A stretch of DNA of 64,000 nucleotides from Streptomyces sp. CMB-StM0423 (GTDB lineage Bacteria > Actinomycetota > Actinomycetes > Streptomycetales > Streptomycetaceae): the NCBI RefSeq assembly GCF_002847285.1, contig NZ_CP025407.1, forward strand, positions 2,172,501-2,236,500, written 5' to 3'. A model generated the notes under the pieces. That model did not search any database. It was not told the DNA's origin and saw nothing but the letters and a program-made list of their open reading frames with translations. Each line of letters opens with the position of its first letter. Position 1 is the first letter of the stretch. Positions 24,937-33,189 of the stretch are shown here, piece by piece. Made by a program: the position numbers and the translations under genes.

Positions 24937-25416
24937 GTGCCGCTGCGCGTCGAGCAGGCCGACGAGATGGCCGGCGTGCTCTCCGACCCCGCGCTCTACG
25001 CGTTCACCGGCGGCTCGCCGCCCGGGCTCGGCGAACTGCGGGCGCGCTACGCGCGGTTGGCCGCCGGGGCGCCCGGGGGCGGGACCGTGTGGGGGAACTG
25101 GGTGCTGCGGGTACGGGCGGGCGGCGGGCTCTGCGGGTACGTACAGGTGACGATCCGCGAGGAGGTCGCCGAGGTCGCCTGGGTGGTGGGGACGCCGTGG
25201 CAGGGCTGCGGCTACGCCGGTGAGGCGGCCCGGGGGCTCGTCGCGCGGCTGCGGAGGCTGCCGTTGCGGGCCGTCGTCGCGCACGTCCACCCCGGCCACC
25301 GCGCCTCCGCCGCCGTCGCGGCGTCCGCGGGGCTGGAGCGTACGGACCTCGTCCAGGACGACGAGGCCGTCTGGCGGCTCGACCTCGCCTCGCCGCCACC
25401 GCCCCCCGCCCGCTAG
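24937..25416 (+). CDS. GNAT-family N-acetyltransferase (5' end disturbed)
   Basis: The recognisable acetyltransferase has GNWVLRVRAGGGLCGYVQ, VAWVVGTPWQGCGYAGEAAR (acetyl-CoA loop) and VHPGHRASAAVAASAGLERT. The first standard start in frame is GTG 24937, but coding-like sequence (TAVAAETIRTARLDLVPL) continues upstream to about 24871 with no ATG/GTG/TTG. An ATG at 24855 lies in another frame and would join this frame if one base were removed from the run CCCCGGGGG at 24863-24871. The stop TAG shares CTAG with the stop of the convergent aldo/keto reductase gene. The acetyl acceptor is unknown. Confidence 0.65.
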   Translation: MPLRVEQADEMAGVLSDPALYAFTGGSPPGLGELRARYARLAAGAPGGGTVWGNWVLRVRAGGGLCGYVQVTIREEVAEVAWVVGTPWQGCGYAGEAARGLVARLRRLPLRAVVAHVHPGHRASAAVAASAGLERTDLVQDDEAVWRLDLASPPPPPAR

Positions 25417-26285
25417 CGGCCGATCCCGTCCAGCTCCGCCATGTCCGCCCCGGAGAGCGCGAGTCCCGCCCCCGCGGTGTTCTCGCGCAGATGGGCCACC
25501 GACGACGTACCGGGAATGAGCAGGATGTTCGGCGACCGCCGCAGCAGCCACGCCAGCGCGACCGCCATCGGCGCCGCCTCCAGCCGCGTGGCCACGGCGG
25601 ACAGCGCATCGGACTGCAGCGGGGTGAAGCCGCCGAGCGGGAAGAAGGGCACGTAGGCGATGCCCTGGGCGGCGAGTTCGCCGACCAGCTCGTCGTCCTG
25701 CCGGTGCGCGAGGTTGTACATGTTCTGTACGCACACCACCGGCGCGATCGACCGCGCCTCGGCGACCTGCTCGGCCGTCGCGTTGCTCACCCCGAGGTGC
25801 CGGATCAGGCCCTGCGACCGCAGTTCCGCCAGGGTCCCGAAAGCCTCGGCGAGCGAGCCGGGCCTGGGGCCCTGCGCGTCGCCGAGGCGGAGGTTGACCA
25901 CGTCGAGGGCGTCGAGGCCGAGGTCGTCCAGGTTCTCGCGGACGGAGGCGCGCAGTTCCTCGGGGCGCCGGGCCGGCGGCCAGCCGCCCTGCGCATCGCG
26001 GATCCCGCCGACCTTGGTCACGATGTGCAGGGACGCGGGGTAGGGGTGCAGGGCCTCGCGGATGAGCCGGTTGGTGACGCGTGGTCCGTACGCGCCGGCG
26101 GTGTCGATGTGGGTGATCCCGAGGGCCACCGCCTCCCGCAGGACGGCGAGCGCGCCGTCGCGGTCGGCGGGCGGGCCCATGACCCCGGGTCCCGCGAGCT
26201 GCATGGCGCCGTAGCCGACGCGGCTGACGGTCAGATCGCCGAGGGTCCAGGTGCCGCCGGGGGGCGGGGCGGAGGGGGTGTGCAT
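25413..26285 (-). CDS. aldo/keto reductase
   Basis: A 290-residue NADPH-dependent oxidoreductase of the AKR superfamily. Motifs: GYGAMQLAGPG, GITHIDTAGAYGP (catalytic Asp and Tyr), HIVTKVGG (catalytic Lys), IRHLGVSNA, and the cofactor-binding IPGTSSVAHLRENTAGA at the C-terminus. The ATG at 26285 is preferred because the in-frame extension to 26390 is low complexity and GAAGG lies upstream. It is divergent from a LysR regulator gene, a classic regulator-target pair. Confidence 0.9.
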   Translation of the reverse strand: MHTPSAPPPGGTWTLGDLTVSRVGYGAMQLAGPGVMGPPADRDGALAVLREAVALGITHIDTAGAYGPRVTNRLIREALHPYPASLHIVTKVGGIRDAQGGWPPARRPEELRASVRENLDDLGLDALDVVNLRLGDAQGPRPGSLAEAFGTLAELRSQGLIRHLGVSNATAEQVAEARSIAPVVCVQNMYNLAHRQDDELVGELAAQGIAYVPFFPLGGFTPLQSDALSAVATRLEAAPMAVALAWLLRRSPNILLIPGTSSVAHLRENTAGAGLALSGADMAELDGIGR

Positions 26286-26388
26286 GGCCGTGCCTTCGCT
26301 GTCGGGGCGGTGGCGGGCCGTCCGGCCCGCGCCATCGATGTTCGCGCGCCGGCGAGCGGCGCGGCCAATACCGACACGGCCGCCCCTC

Positions 26389-26403
26389 ATACCCGGCGGG
26401 TAT
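26389..26403. promoter_or_regulatory. LysR-type operator (T-N11-A)
   Basis: ATACCC-GGC-GGGTAT is a perfect dyad of 6-bp arms that includes the LysR-box pattern T-N11-A. It lies between the divergent reductase and LysR genes, 20 bp before the LysR start. Confidence 0.6.
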
Positions 26404-26423
26404 CACCGACGTAGCCTGGGGGT

Positions 26424-27278
26424 GTGGACACCCTGGAGACCCGCGAGCTGCGCTACTTCGTCGCCGTGGCCGAGGAACTGCACTTCGGCCGCGCCGCCGG
26501 GCGCCTCGGCATCGCCCAGCCGCCGCTGTCCCGGGCGATCCAGCAGCTCGAACGGCGCCTCGGCGTCCGCCTGCTGGAGCGCGACCGCCGCGGCGTCGCC
26601 CTGACCGCGGCCGGGGAGACGCTGCTGTCCGAGGGCCGCGCCGCCCTCGCCGCGACCACCGCCGCCGCCCGCCGCACCCGGCGCGCGGGCGGCGCCGACG
26701 GCCCGGACGCCCCGCCGGACCGGCTGGTGCTCGCGGTGAAGGCCGCCGCGTCCCACGAACTGCTGCACAAGCTCCTCGACGCCTACGCCGCCGAACCCGG
26801 CGCCGCCGACGTCGAGGTGCTGCCCAGCGGCACCTGCGAACAGGGGGAGATGCTGCGCGACGGCCGCGCCGACGTGGCGCTCATGCACGCGCCGTTCAAC
26901 TCCCTCGCCGGCTTCGACAGCGAAGAGCTGACGAGCGAGGGCCAGATCGCCATCCTGCCCGCCGCGCACCCGCTGGCCGCGCGTACGGCCCTGACCCTGG
27001 CCGACATCGCCGACGTCCCCGGCCTCCCGCTCGCCCGCTGGACCCGCGACGAGCCGGGACCGGGCCCGGAGATCCACGACCAGACGCAACTGGCCCAGTT
27101 GATCGCCCTCGGCCGCACCGCCGCCGTCTTCCCCGACTCGGCCCGCGCCTGGCTCTGGGCGGAGCACACCGCCGTCCCGCTGACCGACGCACCGCCGGTC
27201 GTCACGCACATCGCGTGGCCCGCGCACAGCCGCTCGCTCGCGCTGGCGCTCCTGGTCCGTACCGCCACCCGGCTGTGA
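26424..27278 (+). CDS. LysR-family transcriptional regulator
   Basis: A 284-residue protein with an N-terminal winged HTH (LRYFVAVAEELHFGRAAGRL ... QPPLSRAIQQLERRLGVRLL, residues 7-60) and a periplasmic-binding-like effector domain. The GTG start has TAGCCT ending 6 nt upstream, suggesting leaderless transcription under autoregulation through the adjacent dyad. It probably controls the divergent aldo/keto reductase gene; the inducer is unknown. Confidence 0.92.
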   Translation: MDTLETRELRYFVAVAEELHFGRAAGRLGIAQPPLSRAIQQLERRLGVRLLERDRRGVALTAAGETLLSEGRAALAATTAAARRTRRAGGADGPDAPPDRLVLAVKAAASHELLHKLLDAYAAEPGAADVEVLPSGTCEQGEMLRDGRADVALMHAPFNSLAGFDSEELTSEGQIAILPAAHPLAARTALTLADIADVPGLPLARWTRDEPGPGPEIHDQTQLAQLIALGRTAAVFPDSARAWLWAEHTAVPLTDAPPVVTHIAWPAHSRSLALALLVRTATRL

Positions 27279-27296
27279 CGCGCCCGGGCCGCCGCG

Positions 27297-27887
27297 CTAC
27301 TCCTCCACCTGCGCCCGCTGCCAGGCCAGGTAGTCCGCGACCAGCTCCGGCGGGTTCGCCTCCGCCGTGAGCGGGATCTGCTCCTCCGGATCGTCCATGT
27401 CGAACAGCACCACCGGCACCGGCCGCCCCAGCACCTCCTCGACGCGCCCCGTCTCGTGCAGGTGCCGCGCCACGTCCACGCAGTCCTCGGCGAAGTCCGC
27501 GCACAGCAGGTCGTACACCGCGGACCACCGGTCCGAGAACTGCTCCTCGTCCTCGAACCACAGCCCCTTCGCCGTCGACTCCGCGCGGTGCAGCACGGTG
27601 CCCACGGGATCCTCCGGCACGTGCCCGACCCGCTCGAACCCGTCGAGGATCCAGTACGCGTACGACCACCGCACCTCGCCGTCGGGATCCAGCTCCCCGC
27701 GGGCTGCCTCGCGCTCGCGGCGGATCTGCGCCTCGGTGTTGTAGCCGACCTGTACGTAGGGATAGCGGGCGTCCTGGTCGACGCGGTACATCTGCAGGGC
27801 GACGACGTAGATCTCGGGTCTCAGCTCCACCGGAAACGTGTCGAGGATCCGGTACGCCTCCTGCTTCAGATGCTGCCGAAACGGCAT
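27297..27887 (-). CDS. conserved hypothetical protein
   Basis: A 196-residue soluble, acidic protein beginning MPFRQHLKQEAYRILDTF, with no signal or membrane segment. Notable segments are EIYVVALQMYRVDQDARYPY, RWSYAYWILDGFERVG and VVLFDMDDPEEQIPLT. The pattern of an early beta-strand with aromatic residues followed by a W-rich middle is reminiscent of DUF4303 / SMI1-like proteins, which include toxin immunity proteins, but I cannot confirm this. It is convergent with the LysR gene. Confidence 0.7.
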   Translation of the reverse strand: MPFRQHLKQEAYRILDTFPVELRPEIYVVALQMYRVDQDARYPYVQVGYNTEAQIRREREAARGELDPDGEVRWSYAYWILDGFERVGHVPEDPVGTVLHRAESTAKGLWFEDEEQFSDRWSAVYDLLCADFAEDCVDVARHLHETGRVEEVLGRPVPVVLFDMDDPEEQIPLTAEANPPELVADYLAWQRAQVEE

Positions 27888-27921
27888 ATCCCGCCCACCC
27901 TTCCCGGCGACCCGCCCACCG

Positions 27922-28995
27922 CTACCGTACGACCGACTGGATCTCCCGCACGTCGAGTTCCTGCGTGGCCTCGATGATCCCGGTCGGCAGCAGCTCGTCG
28001 GTGGTGCCGTCCGAGGCGCTCCAGGTCACCCGCCAGGTGACGGAGGCGGTGAAGTCGTAGGGACCGGTGCTCTCGGAGGACCGGAGATAGGTCACCCCAC
28101 ACGGCGGCACCTTGCCGGCATCCCCCTTCCGGTACGGGGTCCCGACGCCCCCGTCACCGTCCATCGCGCACTCACCGCCGCCGGGGTGCAGTTCGGCGTC
28201 GTCGGTGCCGGGATCGATGGTCAGCGAGACGGGGGTGGCGGTGGTCCGCGCCCACATGTTCAGGGCGGGAACCCGGGCCTCCGCCGTCACGGGCTGAAAC
28301 TGCTCCCCGTCCAGCCAGACCCACGTCGGCAGGTTGACGACCTGCTCACCCGCGGGCCGCAACTCGGCCGCGGTGTCGGGCACGATCATCCGCTCGTAGG
28401 CGAGTTCTGCGAGCATCCTCGGCTCGATGGCCTCCCCTTGTGCCCAATCGGGCGGAGGCTCCTGGTTGTCGACCCAGAAGGGCACCTCAGAGCATTCGCC
28501 GCGGGCGAGGACGTCCTCCTCGGCGGGGTTCGGCACGCCGGCCCAGAACATCCCCTCACCGTCGTTCTCGACGTTCCAGTCCTTGAAGCCCGGGTGGTTC
28601 GGCCAGCTATAGCCGTCCTCGTAGTGGTCGAGTAACTGCTTGAGCGCGCTGCCGGCGTGCCCGGTCATCCCGGGCGTCGTCATCTGGCCCTCGATGGACT
28701 TCTTGGTGACCCGCTTGAAGTCCTTGGCACCCAGATAGGGGGCGTACCAGCACGGCGGCGGCTCCCAGTCGGAGGCGGTGGGTGTGAGGTTGCCGGGTGC
28801 CTGGCCGTCGTCCTTCACCGCACCGGAGTAGGTGATGCCACCGCCCGTACGGGCCCAGATCTCCTGCTCGTCGGCGCCGGCGTCGGTCTCCTGGTCCTTG
28901 GTCCGACCTGCATACGCGTCTTCGCAGACCAGCAGGAGGCACGCGGCCAGCAGAAGAGAGAGCCCGGCGCGTAACTTACCCGTCACTCCTTGCAC
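27922..28995 (-). CDS. hypothetical secreted protein with TTA codon
   Basis: A 357-residue protein. The GTG at 28995 is preferred over one at 28986 because GGGGAGG lies 7 nt upstream; it then overlaps the upstream gene by 13 bp. The N-terminus has a signal sequence (LRAGLSLLLAACLLLVCEDAYA), followed by a hydrophilic, Trp- and Pro-rich exported part with several cysteines. Codon 8 is TTA (28972-28974), the leucine codon read only by the bldA tRNA in Streptomyces, so expression is probably tied to development. The family is not recognised. It appears co-transcribed with the lipoprotein upstream. Confidence 0.7.
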   Translation of the reverse strand: MQGVTGKLRAGLSLLLAACLLLVCEDAYAGRTKDQETDAGADEQEIWARTGGGITYSGAVKDDGQAPGNLTPTASDWEPPPCWYAPYLGAKDFKRVTKKSIEGQMTTPGMTGHAGSALKQLLDHYEDGYSWPNHPGFKDWNVENDGEGMFWAGVPNPAEEDVLARGECSEVPFWVDNQEPPPDWAQGEAIEPRMLAELAYERMIVPDTAAELRPAGEQVVNLPTWVWLDGEQFQPVTAEARVPALNMWARTTATPVSLTIDPGTDDAELHPGGGECAMDGDGGVGTPYRKGDAGKVPPCGVTYLRSSESTGPYDFTASVTWRVTWSASDGTTDELLPTGIIEATQELDVREIQSVVR

Positions 28996-29642
28996 TGCAC
29001 TGCCTCCCCCTCCACATCGATGCCGGTGGCCTGCCACACCTCGTCGCGGCCCGGGAACGTCGACATAGTGATCTGGTAGAAGAGGAAATCCGCGTCGCTC
29101 GGCTCCGTGCGCAGCACTTCACCCGTCTTGAGCTTCTTGCTGTAGATCTTCGTCTGGTCAGCGCAGAAGGAGATGCCCACGGTCCTGCCATAGGACTTCG
29201 TCTCCACCCGGTAGAAGCGCTCTGTGCCCGTCGCGCTCTGCTGGGCGTCGATGTCCTGCTGGATCTGATCCTGGGCGTACGTCAGCGCTTGATCGCGCGC
29301 GTAGAACTGCGTGCTGGGTTCGTTCAGTTCCTGCTCGGCGGAGCCCCGGAATTGACTCCGGATGTAGTTCGCCGCATCCCGCTGCGCCGCCGCGTGCTCC
29401 GGCTTCGACGGCTCTTCCCAGTCGAAGACCAGCTTGATGTCCTCCGGCAGCGACACGTCCGGCGCGCCTTCCGGCGCCTCCTCCTGCGTCGGCGAGGCGG
29501 AGGCGTCAGGGGACGAGTCCTTCGCCCCCTCGATCTGCTCCGTCCCGCCGTCGTCGCCGGAGTCGGAGTCCCCGCAGGCGGTGAGCGTCAGCGTGACGGC
29601 CGTCGCGAGGGCGGCGGCCGTCAGGGCGGTGCGTGTGCGCAT
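28983..29642 (-). CDS. hypothetical lipoprotein
   Basis: A 219-residue protein with a lipoprotein signal peptide and lipobox LTAC at residues ~20-23. An Asp/Ser/Glu-rich linker is followed by a domain with DAANYIRSQFRGSAEQEL, RFYRVETKSYGRTVGISFC and a C-terminal cysteine. The ATG at 29642 has GGGAG about 9 nt upstream. The function is unknown. It is translationally linked to the downstream secreted protein, suggesting a two-component extracytoplasmic complex. A CGGTA-cgt-TACCG dyad at 29722-29734 lies upstream. Confidence 0.75.
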   Translation of the reverse strand: MRTRTALTAAALATAVTLTLTACGDSDSGDDGGTEQIEGAKDSSPDASASPTQEEAPEGAPDVSLPEDIKLVFDWEEPSKPEHAAAQRDAANYIRSQFRGSAEQELNEPSTQFYARDQALTYAQDQIQQDIDAQQSATGTERFYRVETKSYGRTVGISFCADQTKIYSKKLKTGEVLRTEPSDADFLFYQITMSTFPGRDEVWQATGIDVEGEAVQCKE

Positions 29643-29764
29643 GGCAAGAAGCTCCCGGTCGGTCGGCGGGAACAACTGGCGCCGGTGCGCGGCCTCTTGT
29701 CCCCCGGTGGCGGACTCTGCACGGTACGTTACCGAACCGGCCGCCGGGGATTAAGGACAGCGCG

Positions 29765-30790
29765 TCAGAAGACGACCTCCGCCTCGTCCATCCGGTCCGC
29801 CGGCACCCGCTTCAGCTCCCGCGTCGCCTCCGCCAGCGGCGCCATCACGATGTCCGTCCCCCGCAGCGCCGTCATCTGCCCGAAGTCGCCGCGGTGCACC
29901 GCCTCCACCGCGTGCCACCCGAAGCGCGTCGCCAGCACGCGGTCGTACGCCGTCGGCGTGCCGCCGCGCTGGACGTGGCCGAGGATGACCGGCTTGGCCT
30001 CCTTGCCCAGGCGCCGCTCCAGCTCGCCGGCCAGGCGGTTGCCGATGCCGGTGAAGCGCTCGTGGCCGTACTGGTCGATCTCGCCCTTCTGGTACTCCAT
30101 CGTGCCCTCCGCCGGGTGCGCGCCCTCGGCGACGCAGATGACGGCGAACTTCTTGTGCCGGTCGAAGCGCTCCTCGACCATCTTGCACAAGTTGGCGATC
30201 TCGAAGGGGCGCTCCGGCAGGCAGATGCCGTGCGCGCCGCCAGCCATGCCGGACTCCAGCGCGATCCAGCCCGCGTGCCGGCCCATGACCTCGACGACCA
30301 TGACCCGCTGGTGGGACTCGGCGGTGGTCTTCAGCCGGTCCATCGCCTCGGTGGCCACGCCGACGGCCGTGTCGAAGCCGAAGGTGCGGTCGGTGGCGGA
30401 GATGTCGTTGTCGATGGTCTTCGGTACGCCGACGACCGGCATCCCCGCGTCGGCGAGCATCGCCGACGCGGTGAGGGTGCCCTCGCCGCCGATCGGGATG
30501 AGCGCGTCGAGGGCCAGCTCGCGGCTCAGCTCCTCGGTGTTCTCGCAGGCTTCGCGGAGCCGGTCGCGCTCCAGCCGGGACGAGCCGAGGACGGTGCCGC
30601 CGCGGGCGAGGATGCCGCTGACGGCGTTGAGGTCGAGCTTGCTGTACCGCCCTTCGAGCAGTCCCTTGAAGCCGTCCTCGAATCCGATCACCTCGTCGCC
30701 GTGACCGGCCACGGCCCGGTGGACCACCGACCTGATCACCGCGTTCAGGCCGGGGCAGTCTCCGCCTGCCGTGAGTACTCCGATGCGCAT
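29765..30790 (-). CDS. pfkA: 6-phosphofructokinase
   Basis: A 341-residue glycolytic kinase phosphorylating fructose-6-phosphate. Motifs: IGVLTAGGDCPGLNAVIR, PIGGEGTLTAS, GVPKTIDNDI (catalytic Asp) and VMGRHAGWIALESG. The Gly in GGEGT points to ATP as donor, whereas the Lys in PKTIDND is shared with PPi-using relatives; characterised Streptomyces enzymes with this combination use ATP. AGGAG lies 4 nt before the ATG. It is divergent from pta-ackA, matching the S. coelicolor order where the copy is called pfkA3. Confidence 0.95.
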   Translation of the reverse strand: MRIGVLTAGGDCPGLNAVIRSVVHRAVAGHGDEVIGFEDGFKGLLEGRYSKLDLNAVSGILARGGTVLGSSRLERDRLREACENTEELSRELALDALIPIGGEGTLTASAMLADAGMPVVGVPKTIDNDISATDRTFGFDTAVGVATEAMDRLKTTAESHQRVMVVEVMGRHAGWIALESGMAGGAHGICLPERPFEIANLCKMVEERFDRHKKFAVICVAEGAHPAEGTMEYQKGEIDQYGHERFTGIGNRLAGELERRLGKEAKPVILGHVQRGGTPTAYDRVLATRFGWHAVEAVHRGDFGQMTALRGTDIVMAPLAEATRELKRVPADRMDEAEVVF

Positions 30791-30893
30791 GTCTCTCCTG
30801 CTGGGTGCCGTCGCATGCATGCTCGAAGCCGATTCTCCCATGCTCCGGGGGTCACTCGTCCGAACAGCCGGTTAACCCTCTGTCACACTCGGC

Positions 30894-30915
30894 GGTCACC
30901 TCGCCGTCACCCGCG
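30894..30915 (+). promoter_or_regulatory. possible PHO box (11-nt direct repeats)
   Basis: GGTCACCTCGC and CGTCACCCGCG are adjacent 11-nt units resembling the PhoP direct-repeat unit (GTTCACC plus 4 nt). A third, weaker unit (TGTCAC at 30881) lies 13 nt upstream. The array is about 105 bp before the pta start. Confidence 0.35.
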
Positions 30916-31020
30916 CCCGCAGGACCGCGCCCGCGCACCCGCCGCCCTTCGCGCGCCCCTCCCCCGCCCGACTGTATGGTCGAACAGGACCGCGACGGAC
31001 GGGACGGATGGAGTGCAGGA

Positions 31021-33189
31021 GTGACCCGCAGCGTCTATGTCGCCGGTATCGGCCGCGGTGACGGCCGTCAGGTCGTCGAGCTGGGCATGATGGAGCTGCT
31101 CTCCCGCCAGGTCGACCGGGTGGGGATCTTCCGTCCGCTGGCGCATGCCGACGCCGATGCCCGCGACCCCGTCTTCGACCTGCTCCGCGCCCGCTACCGG
31201 CTGAGCCAGCCGCGCGCAGGGGTGCTCGGCATGACGTACGAGCAGGCGTCCGCGCTCCAGGCCGAGGAGGGTACGGACGCGCTGGTGGCCCGGCTCGTCG
31301 GGCGGTTCCACGAGATCGCCGCGGACTACGAGGCCGTGCTCATCTTCGGCAGCGACTTCGCCGACACCAACATCCCCGCCGAGCTGGCGCTCAACGCCCG
31401 CCTCGCCAACGAGTGCGGCGCCGCCGTGCTGCCCGTCGTCGGCGGCGCGGAGCAGTCCGCGGAGTCGGTGGTCGCCGAGGTGCGCAACGCGCACGACGCG
31501 TACACCTCCCTCGGCTGCGACGTCCTGGCGATGATCGCCAACCGGGTCGGCCCCGACGCCGCCCCCCGGGCCCGCGCCGTCGCCGCGGGCATCGGCGCCC
31601 ATCTGCCCGTGCCGGTGTACGTCATCCCCGAGGACGCCGGCCTCGCCGCCCCCACCGTCGCGCAGATACGGGACGCCCTCGGCGCCGGGCTGCTGGCCGG
31701 CGACGCCGGCGGGCTGGCCCGTGACGTACGCGACTTCGTCTTCGGCGGCGCGATGCTCCCGGCGTTCCTGCCGGCCCTCAGCGAGGGCTGCATGGTGATC
31801 ACCCCCGGCGACCGCGCGGACCTCGTCGTCGGCGCGCTGGCCGCGCACTCGGCGGGCTCCCCCGCCATCGCCGGGGTGCTGCTGACGCTGGACGAGCGTC
31901 CAGGACCGGACATCATGGCGCTGGCCGAGCGGCTGGCGCCGGGGACGCCGCTCCTCACGGTGGCCGAGGGCTCGTTCCCCACCGCCGCCGCGCTGGTCGG
32001 GCTGCGCGGCGAGCTGAACGCCGCGACGCCGCGCAAGGCGGACATCGCCCTCGGCCTCTTCGAGTCGCACGTGGACTCCGCGCAGCTCACCGGGCGGCTG
32101 GCGGGGGCGGCGAGCGGGCGCGTGACGCCGATGATGTTCGAGCACATGCTGATCGAGCGGGCGCAGGCCGACCGCAGGCACGTGGTGCTGCCGGAGGGCA
32201 CCGAGGAGCGGGTGCTGCTGGCGGCGGAGGTGCTGGTACGGCGCGGGGTGTGCGATCTCACCCTCCTCGGCGAGGAGCAGACGATCCGCAAGCGCGCCGC
32301 GGAGCTGGGGCTGAGCCTGCCGCTGCTGAGCGCCGACGCCCCGGCGGCGCGGCCGGACGGCCCGGCCACGGCCCGGATCACCGACCCCCGCGTCTCGCCG
32401 CTGCGGGAGAGCTTCGCGGAGCTGTACGCGCAGTACCGCTCGCACCGCGGCGTCAGCGTGGAGCTGGCGTACGACGTGCTGGGCAACGTCAACTACTTCG
32501 GCACCCTGATGGTCCAGCAGGGCCTGGCCGACGCGATGGTCTCCGGCGCCGCGCACTCCACGGCCGCCACCGTGCGCCCGGCGTTCGAGGTCATCAAAGC
32601 CGACAAGAAGCAGTCCGGGACCGCGATCGTCTCGTCGGTCTTCTTCATGTGCCTCGCGGACCGGGTCCTGGTGTACGGGGACTGCGCGGTCAACCCCGAT
32701 CCGAACGCCGAGCAGCTCGCGGACATCGCCATCCAGTCGGCGGCGACGGCCGCGCAGTTCGGCGTCGAGCCGCGGGTGGCGATGCTGTCGTACTCCACCG
32801 GCACCTCGGGCTCCGGCTCGGGCGTCGACAAGGTGCGGCGCGCGACCGAGCTGGTACGGGCCCGCCGGCCCGACCTGGAGGTGGAGGGCCCGATCCAGTA
32901 CGACGCCGCGGTGGACGCCACCGTCGCCGCCGCCAAGATGCCGGACTCGCGGGTCGCGGGACAGGCCACGGTGCTGGTCTTCCCCGACCTCAACACGGGC
33001 AACAACACGTACAAGGCGGTGCAGCGCACGGCCGGCGCGATCGCCGTGGGGCCCGTGCTCCAGGGGCTCAACAAGCCGGTGAACGACCTGTCCCGGGGCG
33101 CGCTCGTCCAGGACATCATCAACACGGTCGCCATCACCGCCGTACAGGCGCAGGGCGCCGCCGCACCCGCGAAGGGCGGCCGCCCGTGA
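31021..33189 (+). CDS. pta: phosphate acetyltransferase
   Basis: A 722-residue enzyme interconverting acetyl-CoA and acetyl phosphate. Residues 1-~370 are the BioD-like and DRTGG regulatory domains found in long Pta forms. Residues ~390-715 are the catalytic PTA_PTB domain: HVVLPEGTEERVLLAAEVLV, GTLMVQQGLADAMVSGA, MLSYSTGTSGSGSG and VFPDLNTGNNTYKAVQR. The GTG at 31021 has GGAG 7 nt upstream; longer in-frame starts are proline-rich. The stop overlaps the ackA start as GTGA. With ackA it forms the acetate overflow/activation pathway. Confidence 0.95.
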   Translation: MTRSVYVAGIGRGDGRQVVELGMMELLSRQVDRVGIFRPLAHADADARDPVFDLLRARYRLSQPRAGVLGMTYEQASALQAEEGTDALVARLVGRFHEIAADYEAVLIFGSDFADTNIPAELALNARLANECGAAVLPVVGGAEQSAESVVAEVRNAHDAYTSLGCDVLAMIANRVGPDAAPRARAVAAGIGAHLPVPVYVIPEDAGLAAPTVAQIRDALGAGLLAGDAGGLARDVRDFVFGGAMLPAFLPALSEGCMVITPGDRADLVVGALAAHSAGSPAIAGVLLTLDERPGPDIMALAERLAPGTPLLTVAEGSFPTAAALVGLRGELNAATPRKADIALGLFESHVDSAQLTGRLAGAASGRVTPMMFEHMLIERAQADRRHVVLPEGTEERVLLAAEVLVRRGVCDLTLLGEEQTIRKRAAELGLSLPLLSADAPAARPDGPATARITDPRVSPLRESFAELYAQYRSHRGVSVELAYDVLGNVNYFGTLMVQQGLADAMVSGAAHSTAATVRPAFEVIKADKKQSGTAIVSSVFFMCLADRVLVYGDCAVNPDPNAEQLADIAIQSAATAAQFGVEPRVAMLSYSTGTSGSGSGVDKVRRATELVRARRPDLEVEGPIQYDAAVDATVAAAKMPDSRVAGQATVLVFPDLNTGNNTYKAVQRTAGAIAVGPVLQGLNKPVNDLSRGALVQDIINTVAITAVQAQGAAAPAKGGRP

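Noticed and set aside
30869..30877. GGTTAACC palindrome in the pfkA-pta region
   Set aside because: An isolated 8-bp palindrome without repeats or promoter context; not convincing as an operator.
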